From positions 1 to 64,000 of the forward strand of contig CAJTUZ010000001.1 in the NCBI GenBank assembly GCA_910579735.1: a stretch of 64,000 nt of DNA, in the 5' to 3' direction. Positions within the stretch are counted from its first letter, which is position 1. Each line of letters opens with the position of its first letter. The notes under the pieces are model-generated. The model was given only the letters and a program-made list of their open reading frames with translations, did no database searches and was not told the origin of the DNA. The translations under genes and the position numbers were made by a program. Origin of the DNA: an uncultured Lachnospiraceae bacterium. GTDB lineage: Bacteria; Bacillota; Clostridia; Lachnospirales; Lachnospiraceae. Below are positions 36,601-45,722 of this stretch, piece after piece.

Positions 36601-36830
36601 CATACTCGGGAAACGGCATGAGTTTTTCGGTTCTGCCATACACACCCCATGAACTGGAGAATGCCAGACATCCTTTCGAACTGCCGGAAATACATTATAC
36701 GGTAGTACGGGCGGCGATGCGTCAGATGGGCGTCGGCGGAGACGACAGCTGGGGGGCGCATGTACACCCGGAATATTTGATCGACGTAGGAAAGAAACTG
36801 GAGTTTACTTTTACATTCCGCGGTATTTAG
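33633..36830 (+). CDS. lacZ: GH2 beta-galactosidase, LacZ type
   Basis: A 1065-residue, five-domain enzyme of LacZ type, close to the 1023 residues of the E. coli enzyme. The sugar-binding domain covers about 40-220 (RMSLDGVWKFSYA, SYVGYSEDSFTPSEF). The acid/base is Glu485 in IWSCGNESFGG and the nucleophile Glu552 in YICCEYSHAMGNS. A Bgal small-chain domain covers about 780-1063 (PNFWRAPVDNDEGN). It lacks a signal peptide, so it hydrolyses imported lactose or beta-galactosides. An acidic insertion near 285-305 (ENGQEENIRDREP) is longer than usual. A lone gene with an operator-like palindrome over its -10. Confidence 0.95.
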   Translation: MKNFDYDKVKDPLFFKDNVLPAHSAHMICRDKAEFSMRKSSLRMSLDGVWKFSYAVNKASAIEGFEKEDYDCTCWTDIRVPAHIQMEGYDAPQYVNVQYPWDGREEVSPGEIPERFNPVASYVKYFHVPQNMQGKELRLSFQGVESGMAVWLNGSYVGYSEDSFTPSEFAVTPYVKAGENKLAVQVYKWTSSSWCEDQDFFRFSGIYRSVYLYAVPSVHMEDIRIKTLFTGQDFTKAELEVRTKVSGRGSIRYTLKDGEKTVFERESRFGGETAFSPQLSKDECRGAENGQEENIRDREPQIETFREEIREPKLWSAEQPYLYRLECEVIGENGGIEEYTEQMVGLRKFEMKDNRMLLNGRRIVFKGVNRHEFSAVSGRHVSYEELEKDIVTMKRHNINAIRTCHYPDDTAVYDLCDRYGLYMIAECNMETHGTWEPYLRGAADKSYVLPGDHDHWEGMMLDRINSCYQRDKNHPAIVIWSCGNESFGGRTIYKMSELFRSLDDTRLVHYEGIALDRSYPDTSDMESRMYPSVRDIEAYLEKEDAKPYICCEYSHAMGNSCGALHKYTNLADKENSGYQGGFIWDYIDQSIYKKDRYGREYQAYGGDFADRPCDFNFSGNGIVYGGERDASPKMQEVKYDYQNLSVDIHEKDFEVWNKNLFINADAFDAEAVLLRNGVPVAKKALNISVEPESRLRFPVPFTLPEHAGEYALTVSFHLKADTLWAKAGYEVAFGQAVIARTAEKEKEAVLCPMTLIRGKNNIGVRGAEFEALFSLGGGLVSYRYAGRELLERIPKPNFWRAPVDNDEGNNMPGRYAQWKLASLYLTTRDAGKKTETADGIRYENPEVTEEKDCVAVTYYYRFQTTPDAACQVTYRVYGDGRIRTTLSYDPVKELGDMPEFGMMFHLNADYDHVEWYGNGPEESYEDRKEGAKLGVYRNLVKDNMAAYLVPQECGNKTGVRYAKITDRKGRGLLFTYDAAYDFKKADTVQTYSGNGMSFSVLPYTPHELENARHPFELPEIHYTVVRAAMRQMGVGGDDSWGAHVHPEYLIDVGKKLEFTFTFRGI

Positions 36831-36919
36831 CGAATATGGCGGCATAAGGGGACGAAATAGCCGTCGTAAACGGGAATGCGGCGCATATAAAAAGAAATAA
36901 AAATGAGGGAGAGGGAAAA

Positions 36920-37876
36920 ATGAGCAGTAAAGTACAAAAGTATGAACAGGTGGCAGCAGCGGCAGGATTAAAATTTGACAGCATACGGAACGTCATGTAT
37001 GGACAAAAGAACGGCTACGGAGTCTTTGTATATGCGGAAAATGCAAGCTATCCGTATCTGTTTACCGTCAGTCTGAGTGCGAAATCACCAATGGGATCTT
37101 TGAGTAAGGAGGATACAAAGGCATTTGTGAAAGGGGAAGCGCCTGTCGTGTCTTTGATCCAGGACGGGAACCAGATTAAAATGACGTTAAAAGCAACCAA
37201 AAATGCGGAAAAGCTCGGCAATTTTGTTAACGGCAGCATCAACGCCGTGACTTCGTTTCTGCGGGGAAAAGGGTTTGAACCGTGCTGCCAGCTCTGTTCA
37301 CAGCAGGCGGAGATGGCAGGGTATGACGTGAGAGGCAGTTATATGCATTTGTGCCCGGATTGTGCAGGAAAGTTCCGTCAGGATATGACGTTGGCGACTC
37401 AGCAGAAGAAAATGAAGAATGAGAATGTGGTCGGCGGTATTGTCGGCGCCCTGCTTGGATCATTGTTAGGTGTGCTCTGCATTGTCATTTTCGGCCAGCT
37501 CGGCCGTGTCGCAGCCGTATCAGGTGTAATTATGGCTGTCTGTACGATCAAAGGTTATGAGATGCTCGGCGGCAAACTGACCAAAAAGGGCGTTATCATC
37601 AGTATTATCATGATGATCATTATGACATATGTCGGAGACAGAGTGCAATATGCGCTCCTCATTGTACAGGAATTTGAGGCATCGATCTTTGAAGGATACC
37701 GTTATGTACCGGTATTTTTGGCAGAAGGTGTGATCGACAACGCCGTATACTGGGCAAATCTTGTTATGCTTTATGCCTTCACCTTGCTCGGTGCAGTACC
37801 TACGGTTCGTACAGCGTTAAAAGACCGTAAGAAAGAAAGTCAGTTTGCACAGATCGGTTCTACGAATGTGTTATAG
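36920..37876 (+). CDS. Unknown membrane protein with zinc-ribbon-like cysteines
   Basis: A 318-residue protein. Residues 1-115 are soluble without a recognised domain. Residues 122-148 contain two cysteine pairs (CCQLC and LCPDC) that look like a small zinc ribbon. Three to four membrane segments follow (about 170-200, 205-245, 268-295), rich in Gly in the first. GGGAGAGGG precedes the ATG. It is monocistronic with a strong terminator. Similar architectures appear in uncharacterised Lachnospiraceae proteins; the function is unknown and I infer none. Confidence 0.65.
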   Translation: MSSKVQKYEQVAAAAGLKFDSIRNVMYGQKNGYGVFVYAENASYPYLFTVSLSAKSPMGSLSKEDTKAFVKGEAPVVSLIQDGNQIKMTLKATKNAEKLGNFVNGSINAVTSFLRGKGFEPCCQLCSQQAEMAGYDVRGSYMHLCPDCAGKFRQDMTLATQQKKMKNENVVGGIVGALLGSLLGVLCIVIFGQLGRVAAVSGVIMAVCTIKGYEMLGGKLTKKGVIISIIMMIIMTYVGDRVQYALLIVQEFEASIFEGYRYVPVFLAEGVIDNAVYWANLVMLYAFTLLGAVPTVRTALKDRKKESQFAQIGSTNVL

Positions 37877-37933
37877 GAATTTACCGTGGCCGCAGTAGTG
37901 GAATACAGGCAGGAATTTACGGAGCAAATTACG

Positions 37934-37962
37934 AAGCGCAGGCTGTCAGGCCTGCGCTTTTT
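37934..37962 (+). terminator. Terminator after the zinc-ribbon membrane protein
   Basis: AAGCGCAGGC and GCCTGCGCTT pair perfectly around a short loop, followed by TTTT. The T-run ends three bases before palindromic element D. Confidence 0.85.
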
Positions 37963-37964
37963 AC

Positions 37965-38189
37965 CTTATAAAGTTAGAGTGTCAAAAGGCGCTTTTTAAG
38001 ACTGTATCCGGCATAATCAAAAAGTCCGCATTGAGCATGGATGCGAATGGCGGGCGGTTGCGTCCGGCCACATAGCTTTACCGGAATACTTAGAAAATCC
38101 ATGTGCCGAAGCCGGGCCGCTTCGAGGACTTTTTGATTATGCCGGATACAGTCTTAAGAGGCGCCTTTTGACACTCTAATCTTTATAAG
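37965..38189. repeat. Long palindromic element D (225 bases)
   Basis: The arms 37965-38028 and 38127-38189 are complementary over about 62 bases with few mismatches (CTTATAAAG/CTTTATAAG at the ends, GCATAATCAAAAAGTCC and GGACTTTTTGATTATGC at the inner edge). The centre contains ATGGAT/ATCCAT and GAAGC/GCTTC sub-hairpins. Its sequence differs from copies A-C, but it shares the plan of long unique arms, an A/T-run at the arm base, then a GC-rich folded core with CTTAG and TTCGA motifs. It occupies most of the 364-base gap between two convergent genes, alongside the terminator at 37934-37962. Confidence 0.8.
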
Positions 38190-38240
38190 AGAGTCCGTTG
38201 CCGGAAGGACATGGCATCAGAAGATGACGAAGTCGCTTTT

Positions 38241-38858
38241 TTACGGCGGAGTGATCAAAAAATTCAGAGTGCCGGGTGGATTTCCGGTGCCTTTTTCCAA
38301 CAAGGAGATCAGTCCTAAGATCGTCTCTTCGATCTCTTCGGGGGAAGAGGGCAGCAGTGTCGTATCCATCTTGACGGCCAGTATGATCAGGACGATCTCC
38401 GAAAGCGCCGCCGGATAGTCAAAATGAATCTCACCCTGTTCGATTCCCTGTTCAATAATGGAAGTCAGAACCGGTTTCAGCTCTACAATAAGATGGTTTA
38501 AATATTTCTGGTGTAAGAGGAGATGATCCTGTGTCGTAACGCTTTTGGTTCCGGCATGCTGCCTTAGAAATGCCGTGGAGGAATTCCTGCATGCCTGAAA
38601 GATCATCGCCATGCGGATAAAAGGCGATACATGTTTCTGTTCCGCAAGATTCTTGGCCGTAGCGATCGGTTTCTCGTAATTTCGTTCGATCAATGCTTCC
38701 AGGATTTCATCTTTGGAAGAAAAGTAATAGTAAATGCTGCCTTTGGCAATACCCGCCGTCTGTGCGATTTCATTGACCGAGATAGTCTGTATATCTTTGT
38801 TTTCCAGTAAACTTTGTAAGGCGTCCAGTATTTTTTCATATTTTGTCTGATTCGGCAT
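38241..38858 (-). CDS. TetR-family transcriptional regulator
   Basis: A 205-residue regulator with an N-terminal TetR helix-turn-helix (KILDALQSLLENKDIQTISV, then IAQTAGIAKGSIYYYFSSKDEIL) and a helical ligand-binding half. ATG 38858 (MPNQTKYEK) is preceded by AAAGGA; an ATG eight codons earlier is possible. A promoter lies at 38942-38971. It diverges from the DUF255 gene. The 313-base gap between them holds two GTATAC motifs 36 bases apart near the promoter, a 12-base tandem repeat and otherwise nothing I recognise. Its target is unknown. Confidence 0.9.
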   Translation of the reverse strand: MPNQTKYEKILDALQSLLENKDIQTISVNEIAQTAGIAKGSIYYYFSSKDEILEALIERNYEKPIATAKNLAEQKHVSPFIRMAMIFQACRNSSTAFLRQHAGTKSVTTQDHLLLHQKYLNHLIVELKPVLTSIIEQGIEQGEIHFDYPAALSEIVLIILAVKMDTTLLPSSPEEIEETILGLISLLEKGTGNPPGTLNFLITPP

Positions 38859-38941
38859 GTCATAGAGTCCTTTCGCTGACATAAGAATGGCCCGGGAAGT
38901 CCCCGTAAGAGCGGTACGCGGAGCGTGCTGTCTGTTGTTTG

Positions 38942-38971
38942 AGTATACCATAGAAGGGATTATTTTGTCAT
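38942..38971 (-). promoter_or_regulatory. Promoter of the TetR gene
   Basis: On the minus strand ATGACA (38971-38966) and TATACT (38947-38942) are 18 bases apart. GTATAC, a half-palindrome, covers the -10 and recurs about 36 bases upstream, which would suit autoregulation. Confidence 0.5.
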
Positions 38972-39128
38972 GTGAAAAGTATACGATCAAAGATTTATGG
39001 AAAATTTACCATCAGGTATAAGAGATTTTGCTGCAGGAAAGATGGAACACTGCATAATTTGGCCCTGTATGTGTCAATATACCTATATGCTGATAGTAAG
39101 AAAAGTCAGGCAATAGCAAAGCTTATAA

Positions 39129-39152
39129 TGCAGAATACAGTGCAGAATACAG
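39129..39152 (+). repeat. 12-base tandem duplication before the DUF255 gene
   Basis: TGCAGAATACAG occurs twice in a row. It directly follows a TATAAT (39124-39129) and precedes the AGGAGCGGAAGGGG ribosome site, so it forms the leader of the transcript. Confidence 0.6.
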
Positions 39153-39171
39153 GAGCGGAAGGGGAAATAGG

Positions 39172-41139
39172 ATGAGCAACCACTTAAAAGACCAGAGCAG
39201 TCCCTATCTTTTACAGCACGCCGGGAACCCGGTAGACTGGTATCCGTGGGGAACAGAAGCATTTGAAAAGGCACAGAGGGAAGATAAACCGGTATTCCTG
39301 AGTATCGGTTACAGTACCTGCCACTGGTGCCATGTGATGGCGCATGAGAGTTTTGAAAATGAGCAGATCGCGGAGATCCTGAACCGCTATTTTGTTTCCA
39401 TCAAGGTAGACAGGGAAGAACGTCCCGATATTGACAGTGTCTATATGTCTGTCTGTCAGTCGCTTTCGGGAAGCGGCGGCTGGCCGATGAGCATTTTTAT
39501 GACGGCGGCACAGAAACCGTTCTTTGCGGGGACTTATTATCCGCCGGAATCCCGCCCGGGCATGATCGGTTTTACAGATCTGCTTCTTGTGATCGCGGAG
39601 AAATGGAAGAGCGACAGAGAGACTTTGACAGCCGCGGCGGATACCATTGTTGACCAGATCAGTACATCTAAAAATGACACGTATGATATCTATGAAGAAA
39701 TCAGGGAAAAGCTTCCGGCTCAGGCAGTGAAGATGCTGTGCGGGAGTTTTGATGCACAGTATGGCGGGTTCGGACCGGCGCCTAAGTTTCCCTTGCCGCA
39801 CAATCTGCTCTTTCTGATGCTGTATGCCTATTTGGCGGAAAAAGACACAGGCCGGGCGGCCGGGCAGGTAAAAATGACACTCATGCAGATGCGGCGGGGC
39901 GGAATTTTTGACCAGATTGGTCATGGATTTTCACGATATTCCACGGACAGATATTACCTTGTACCGCATTTTGAGAAGATGCTGTACGATAATGCGCTGC
40001 TGATCATTACCTATGCCGCCGCATACCGGTTTTTTGACGAGGACGTTTTTCTGGATACGGCGAAAAAAACCGCGGACTATGTACTATGCGAAATGACGGG
40101 GGAAAACGGAGAATTTTATTCGGCGCAGGATGCCGACAGCGATGGCGAAGAAGGAAAGTTCTATACCTGGAGTTATGAGGAAGTCTGTGCGGTTCTTGGA
40201 AAGAAAAAGGGAAAACAGTTCTGTGAATATTATCATATTACGAAACAGGGCAATTTTGAAGGAAAAAACATTCCGAATCTGTTAAACGGACAGGAAATTT
40301 CTGATACATTCGACGAAGAGAGAAAAATTTTATATCAGCACCGCCGTTCCCGCATGAAACTGCATCTTGACGATAAAACGCTTACGGCGTGGAATGCGCT
40401 GATGATAAGCGCGCTTGCTTTGCTTTACCGGGTCAGCGGAAAGAGAGAGTATCTTCTGGCGGCGCAGAAAGCGGAGCGGTTTTTAAAAGAATACCTTACG
40501 CAGGACGCTGTTTTGTATGTGGGCTGCCGGAGAGGACGCCGTTTGGTAAAAGGCTTTCTGGATGACTATGCGTACACGGCAGCCGCGTATCTTTCGCTGT
40601 ATGAGGCGACGGCGGATGGGGAGTATCTGCAGCGGGCCGGCGTAATTGCAGGAGAAGCCGGAAAGCAGTTTGCCGATGAAAACGGCGGCTATTTTCTGTA
40701 TGGGACGAAGAATGACGGATTGATCGCAAGGCCGAAAGAAACGTATGATGGCGCGCTGCCAAGCGGAAATTCCGTCATGGCATATGTGCTTGTGCGGCTT
40801 TTGCAGTACGGGCAGACGGCATACGAGACGGCTGTCCGGAAACAGTTTGCGTTTTTGTCGGGAGAAGCAAAACACTATCCGGCAGGGCATACAATGTTTA
40901 TGGCGGCGCTGCTGTGGGAATCATATCCGCCGCAGAAAATCACCGTTGTATTGACCAGATCAGACAATACAGAACAGATCACGGCGCGGCTGCCGCTTTA
41001 TGCGGATATCACCGTTTTGACGCAGGAAACGGAAGAGTATCCGCTTCTGCATGGCAGGACTACGTACTATATCTGTAAAAACCATACATGTCTGCCGCCT
41101 GTGAACCAGGCACCCTTTTGCCATAGAGACATAACTTAG
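39172..41139 (+). CDS. DUF255 thioredoxin-fold/glycosidase-like protein (YyaL/SPATA20 family)
   Basis: The 655-residue protein has an N-terminal thioredoxin-like domain ([13 protein letters not shown], then Cys50-His-Trp-Cys53 in [15 protein letters not shown]). A long alpha/alpha-barrel region resembling N-acylglucosamine epimerases follows ([33 protein letters not shown]). This is the conserved YyaL family found from bacteria to man; its reaction is not established. The length matches the family. The start follows GGAAGGGGAAATAGG. It diverges from a TetR regulator that could control it. Confidence 0.9.
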   Translation: MSNHLKDQSSPYLLQHAGNPVDWYPWGTEAFEKAQREDKPVFLSIGYSTCHWCHVMAHESFENEQIAEILNRYFVSIKVDREERPDIDSVYMSVCQSLSGSGGWPMSIFMTAAQKPFFAGTYYPPESRPGMIGFTDLLLVIAEKWKSDRETLTAAADTIVDQISTSKNDTYDIYEEIREKLPAQAVKMLCGSFDAQYGGFGPAPKFPLPHNLLFLMLYAYLAEKDTGRAAGQVKMTLMQMRRGGIFDQIGHGFSRYSTDRYYLVPHFEKMLYDNALLIITYAAAYRFFDEDVFLDTAKKTADYVLCEMTGENGEFYSAQDADSDGEEGKFYTWSYEEVCAVLGKKKGKQFCEYYHITKQGNFEGKNIPNLLNGQEISDTFDEERKILYQHRRSRMKLHLDDKTLTAWNALMISALALLYRVSGKREYLLAAQKAERFLKEYLTQDAVLYVGCRRGRRLVKGFLDDYAYTAAAYLSLYEATADGEYLQRAGVIAGEAGKQFADENGGYFLYGTKNDGLIARPKETYDGALPSGNSVMAYVLVRLLQYGQTAYETAVRKQFAFLSGEAKHYPAGHTMFMAALLWESYPPQKITVVLTRSDNTEQITARLPLYADITVLTQETEEYPLLHGRTTYYICKNHTCLPPVNQAPFCHRDIT

Positions 41140-41169
41140 AATAAGACCGGGCAAGAATGGAGACTAATT

Positions 41170-41643
41170 ATGGCATATATGGACTATGAGCCTGTGATCG
41201 GCACGATCGTAAATATGGCGCGTGGAAGTGACTGCTGCAGTCAAATGATGTCGCTGCGTACGAATAACGGGATTGTGAACTTTATGATAACACCGGAGAC
41301 AAAAGTGGTTGACTGCAGACCGCTTCGTGCGGGACTGCGTGTTGCGGCATTTTATGACGCATCGCTTCCGGTGCCGCTTATTTTCCCGCCGCAGTATCAG
41401 GCACAGATCGTTACCGTTTTGACAAGAGAGGAACAGATCATGCTGAACCGCTTTGACCGTAATCTGACGGCTGAAGATAATTCCCTGCAGCTGAATGTTG
41501 CGAGAAATACGAACATTGAAACAATAAACGGACAGAATACCGGATGCAATCTCGGTAATCAGACACTGCTCGTCTATTATACGGCGACGACCAGAAGCAT
41601 TCCGCCTCAGACGACGCCGCGCAGGATCGTTGTGCTCTGTTAA
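41170..41643 (+). CDS. Hypothetical beta-rich protein
   Basis: A 157-residue protein without signal peptide or membrane segment. The first 85 residues alternate hydrophobic strands (EPVIGTIVNMARGSDCCSQM, GIVNFMITPETKVVDC, GLRVAAFYDA) like a small OB-type barrel. The second half is polar and Asn/Thr-rich (NVARNTNIETINGQNTGCNL). It lies 30 bases after the DUF255 gene and is probably co-transcribed with it. I do not recognise it. Confidence 0.65.
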   Translation: MAYMDYEPVIGTIVNMARGSDCCSQMMSLRTNNGIVNFMITPETKVVDCRPLRAGLRVAAFYDASLPVPLIFPPQYQAQIVTVLTREEQIMLNRFDRNLTAEDNSLQLNVARNTNIETINGQNTGCNLGNQTLLVYYTATTRSIPPQTTPRRIVVLC

Positions 41644-41771
41644 AACGTCTGCACAAGAATTGACAAATTATCACATCTTCATCTATTTTCATGTCATAGA
41701 CCCCTTCCTATAATAGAAGTAAGAGAAGTCATGAACAGAGCTTATGGTACTTTCAGATAGGGAGGGGTATT

Positions 41772-44180
41772 ATGCAGTACGGACATTTTGATGATCAGAA
41801 CAGGGAATATGTAATAGACAGAGTGGATCTTCCCTGTTCATGGACAAATTATATCGGTGTAGAGGATATGGCGGCGGTCATAAACCACACGGCGGGCGGC
41901 TATCTGTTCTATAAGACGCCGGAATATCACCGGATCAGCCGCTTTAGAGGAAACGCGGTGCCGATGGACAGGCCGGGATTTTATGTGTATCTGCGTGATA
42001 ATGACAATGCGGATTATTGGTCCGTATCGTGGCAGCCTGTAGGCAAGCCGCTTGCACAGGCAAACTATACATGCCGGCACGGGATGTCTTATACGGTCTA
42101 CGAATGTGACTATCAGGGAATTCAGGCGTCCCAGACAATGGTGATCCCCAGAGGGGAAGCGGTGCAGATATGGGATGTAAAGCTTCGCAATACAGGAGAA
42201 ACCGTAAGAAATCTGAGTGTATTTTCCTATCTGGAATTTTCTTTTCATCATATTATGATCGACAACCAGAATTACCAGATGAGTCTTTATTGTGCCGGGG
42301 CATCTTATGAGGATGGCATCATAGAAGAAGATCTGTTTTATGAAGAAAAAGGATATCAGTATTTTACGGCTGATTTTGAACCGGACGGTTTTGACTGTAT
42401 GCGCGACAGCTTCATAGGGACGTATCACACGGAGTCTGATCCGGCGGCGGTTTTAGCGGGTAAATGTTCTTCTTCGTATGAAAAGGGCGGAAACCACTGC
42501 GGCAGTTTGGAGAAAAAGCTGATCTTACAGCCGGGAGAAGAAGTGCGCCTGTTCTTTTTCTTAGGGGAAGGAAACCGGGAAGAAGGAAAGCGCATACGCG
42601 AAAAATACAAAGATCCCGCGGCTGTGGATGAAGTATATGCGGATCTGAGAAACTACTGGGAAGATAAATGCGCGAAGCTGCAGATTCAGACACCGAATGA
42701 AGGAATGAATACGTTAATCAATACATGGACGCTGTATCAGTCGGAAATCAACGTTATGTTTTCCCGTTTTGCTTCTTTTATCGAAGTGGGCGGCAGAGTG
42801 GGACTCGGCTACAGGGATACGGCACAGGATGCCATGACGATCCCGCATTCCAATCCGTTAAAGTGCAGAGAACGTATCGAACAGCTGCTGCGGGGATTAA
42901 CGAGTGAGGGATACGGACTGCATCTGTTCCAGCCCGAATGGTTTATGGAGAATACGGGAGAGAAGCCGTTTAAATCACCTACGGTCATCCCCGAGCCGGA
43001 TAAAAACAGCATCATTCACGGATTAAAGGACGCCTGTTCCGATGATGCGCTCTGGCTGGTAGCGGCAGTGACGGAATATATAAAAGAAACAGGGGACACT
43101 GATTTCGCCTCTGCGGAGTATCCTTATGCAGACACATTCCTGGACGGAAGCGGCAAAACGGAAACGGTTTACGGGCATTTGAAAAGGATTCTGGACTTTT
43201 CCGCAAAGCAGGTGGGACAGACGGGAATCTGCAAAGGACTGCGGGCGGATTGGAACGATTGTCTGAACCTGGGCGGCGGAGAAAGCGCTATGGTCAGTTT
43301 CCTGCATTACTGGGCATTGACGGAGTTCATCGGCCTGGCAGAGCATCTGGGAGAGTGGGAAGATGCGAAAAAGTACAAGGCAGCCGCACAGCATGTCAAA
43401 GAAGTATGCAACCGGGAACTGTGGGATGGAGAATGGTTTATCAGAGGCATCACGGCAAGCGGCAGGAAGATAGGCTGTCAGGAAGATGCGGAAGGCAGAG
43501 TGCATCTGGAATCCAATGCATGGGCGGTCCTTTCGGGAGCCGCGGATGCGGAAAAAGCGGATGCCGCACTGCAGGCGATCGATGAATATTTATACACGCC
43601 GTACGGACTTCTTTTGAATACGCCGTCTTATACCGTACCGGATGACGATATCGGTTTCGTGACAAGAGTGTATCCGGGACTGAAAGAAAACGGAGCGATC
43701 TTCTCCCATCCGAATCCGTGGGCCTGGGCGGCGGCCTGTGTCAGAGGAAGAGGCGATCTGGCGATGAAATTCTATGATGCGCTTTGCCCATACTGGCAGA
43801 ATGATAAGATCGAGGTCAGGGAATCCGAGCCGTATTCGTATTGTCAGTTTATAGCGGGAAAAGATCACAGTGCATACGGCAGGGCAAGACATCCTTTTAT
43901 GACAGGATCCGGCGGCTGGTCCTATTTTGCGGCAACCAGATATATGCTGGGCATCCGGCCGGATTATGATGAGTTGAAGATCGATCCCTGCATTCCTGCG
44001 GATTGGAAATCATTCCGGGCGACACGCGTATTCCGGGGAGCATCGTATGAGATCATAGTGAATAACCCTGACGGTGTGATGAAGGGCGTGAAGGAAATAC
44101 GGATAGACGGTGTGCCGTCAGACAGGATCAAACCGTCCCGGACAGGAAGCAGACACGTTGTAGAAGTGACATTAGGATAG
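41772..44180 (+). CDS. GH94 phosphorylase, probably N,N'-diacetylchitobiose phosphorylase
   Basis: An 802-residue GH94 enzyme starting MQYGHFDDQNREYVIDR, with a super-sandwich domain to about 270 and an alpha/alpha barrel after it. The catalytic acid is Asp493 in GLRADWNDCLNLGGGES; chitobiose and cellobiose phosphorylases have theirs at about 490-492. The segment GYRDTAQDAMTIPHSNP resembles chitobiose phosphorylases as I recall them, whereas cellobiose phosphorylases carry GYRDSNQD. The family splits GlcNAc-GlcNAc with phosphate into GlcNAc-1-P and GlcNAc. The next gene is a phosphohexomutase and nagB closes the locus, which supports an amino-sugar substrate. No signal peptide, so it acts in the cytoplasm. 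GGGAGGGG precedes the ATG. Confidence 0.8.
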   Translation: MQYGHFDDQNREYVIDRVDLPCSWTNYIGVEDMAAVINHTAGGYLFYKTPEYHRISRFRGNAVPMDRPGFYVYLRDNDNADYWSVSWQPVGKPLAQANYTCRHGMSYTVYECDYQGIQASQTMVIPRGEAVQIWDVKLRNTGETVRNLSVFSYLEFSFHHIMIDNQNYQMSLYCAGASYEDGIIEEDLFYEEKGYQYFTADFEPDGFDCMRDSFIGTYHTESDPAAVLAGKCSSSYEKGGNHCGSLEKKLILQPGEEVRLFFFLGEGNREEGKRIREKYKDPAAVDEVYADLRNYWEDKCAKLQIQTPNEGMNTLINTWTLYQSEINVMFSRFASFIEVGGRVGLGYRDTAQDAMTIPHSNPLKCRERIEQLLRGLTSEGYGLHLFQPEWFMENTGEKPFKSPTVIPEPDKNSIIHGLKDACSDDALWLVAAVTEYIKETGDTDFASAEYPYADTFLDGSGKTETVYGHLKRILDFSAKQVGQTGICKGLRADWNDCLNLGGGESAMVSFLHYWALTEFIGLAEHLGEWEDAKKYKAAAQHVKEVCNRELWDGEWFIRGITASGRKIGCQEDAEGRVHLESNAWAVLSGAADAEKADAALQAIDEYLYTPYGLLLNTPSYTVPDDDIGFVTRVYPGLKENGAIFSHPNPWAWAAACVRGRGDLAMKFYDALCPYWQNDKIEVRESEPYSYCQFIAGKDHSAYGRARHPFMTGSGGWSYFAATRYMLGIRPDYDELKIDPCIPADWKSFRATRVFRGASYEIIVNNPDGVMKGVKEIRIDGVPSDRIKPSRTGSRHVVEVTLG

Positions 44181-44237
44181 GCAGGTTAAGAAACAACAGG
44201 AAGGTCTTAAAAAATAATATAACAGGAGGAAAGAGTT

Positions 44238-45650
44238 ATGATCAAGTTTGGAACCGGCGGATGGCGCGCGGTAATAGGCGATGAGTTCACAAGAGAAAAT
44301 ATCCAGATCTTATCGAGAGCGATCTGTGACAAGATGAAAGAGGAAAAGGTGGAAAAAGAGGGGATCGTACTCGGATATGACAGACGCTTTCTCTCAAAAG
44401 AGGCAATGCAGTGGGCGGCGCAGGTTTTTGCCAAAGAGGGGATCAAAGCCTGCCTGATCAATAAATCGGCGCCCACGCCCCTTGTCATGTTCTATGTGAT
44501 GAAGAATAAGTTTCATTACGGCATGATGATCACGGCAAGCCATAACCCCGCTACTTATAACGGCATCAAAGTGTTTACATACGGCGGCAGGGATGCGGAT
44601 GAAGTACAGACGGCCGAGATCGAAAAATATATTGACGAAGTGACGGATATTCCGGTAGAGGATATGCGTTATGAGGAAGGGATCGAGAAAGGACTCATTG
44701 AAGAGATCTATCCGCTGAATGAGTATCTTGACAGCATCATCGATACCGTAGATATAGAAAAAGTCAAAATGTGCGGTCTGCGCATTGCATTAGATCCAAT
44801 GTACGGCGTCAGCGAGACTTCCTTAAAAACGATTCTTATGACTGCGCGGTGCGAAGTAGAGACGATCCATGAGAGACATGATACCCTGTTTGGCGGAAAA
44901 CTGCCCGCGCCGACGGCGGAGACGCTGCGGACACTGCAGAATTATGTGCTGGACAGAAAATGTAATCTGGGCATTGCGACCGACGGCGATGCGGACCGGA
45001 TCGGCGTCATCGACGATATGGGGAATTTCCTGCATCCGAACGATATCCTGGTACTGCTGTATTATTACCTCGTTAAATATAAAGGCTGGCATGGACCGGC
45101 AGTCAGGAATATATGTACGACCCATTTACTGGACAGAGTTGCAGAGAGCTTCGGGGAGAAATGCTATGAGGTTCCGGTAGGATTTAAACATATATCGGCC
45201 AAAATGTTTGCGACCGATGCGGTCATCGGAGGAGAATCTTCGGGCGGTATGGCCGTAAGAGGCCATATCAAAGGAAAAGACGGTATCTATGCTTCCGCAT
45301 TGTTAGTGGAGATGATCGCCGTGACAGGCATGAAACTGTCACAGATCATGGAGACGATACGAAAAGAATACGGCGGCATGGCGTTAGAGGAGCGGGATTA
45401 TCGTTTCAGTCCGAAGAAAAAGGAAGAAATACAGAAGCAGTTGCTGGAAGATAAAATGCTGCCGCAGATTCCCTATGAGGTTGAGAAAATATCTTATCTG
45501 GACGGCTTAAAGATTTATCTAAAGGATGGCGGGTGGATTTCCGTAAGGTTTTCCGGTACGGAGCCGTTATTACGGATCTTTTGCGAAATGAAGGAAAACA
45601 AAGACGCAGCGGCATTTTGTGAAGTATTTGAGAAGTATCTGGAATTATAA
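44238..45650 (+). CDS. Phosphohexomutase (possible GlcNAc-1-P/hexose-1-P mutase)
   Basis: A 470-residue alpha-D-phosphohexomutase. The catalytic phosphoserine is Ser101 in MITASHNPATYNG; the metal loop is TDGDADRIG; the sugar loop is GGESSGG; the phosphate loop is VRFSGTEPLLRIF. The sugar loop differs from GlmM (GGEQSGH) and from glucose-type PGM (GEESFG), so specificity cannot be read off. It lies 57 bases after the GH94 phosphorylase with AGGAGG before the ATG. It would convert the phosphorylase product sugar-1-P to sugar-6-P, GlcNAc-6-P if the GH94 call is right. Confidence 0.88.
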   Translation: MIKFGTGGWRAVIGDEFTRENIQILSRAICDKMKEEKVEKEGIVLGYDRRFLSKEAMQWAAQVFAKEGIKACLINKSAPTPLVMFYVMKNKFHYGMMITASHNPATYNGIKVFTYGGRDADEVQTAEIEKYIDEVTDIPVEDMRYEEGIEKGLIEEIYPLNEYLDSIIDTVDIEKVKMCGLRIALDPMYGVSETSLKTILMTARCEVETIHERHDTLFGGKLPAPTAETLRTLQNYVLDRKCNLGIATDGDADRIGVIDDMGNFLHPNDILVLLYYYLVKYKGWHGPAVRNICTTHLLDRVAESFGEKCYEVPVGFKHISAKMFATDAVIGGESSGGMAVRGHIKGKDGIYASALLVEMIAVTGMKLSQIMETIRKEYGGMALEERDYRFSPKKKEEIQKQLLEDKMLPQIPYEVEKISYLDGLKIYLKDGGWISVRFSGTEPLLRIFCEMKENKDAAAFCEVFEKYLEL

Positions 45651-45722
45651 GAAAAAAGCGGTGCATACTTTTAAAAATCATGAGAATGGTATAGACTGAA
45701 AGAAAAAGGATTGGGAGTAAAT

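Noticed and set aside
41772..44180. Cellobiose phosphorylase
   Set aside because: Possible by family, but the GYRDTAQDAMTIPHSNP motif and the nagB/mutase neighbourhood favour diacetylchitobiose. Not excluded.
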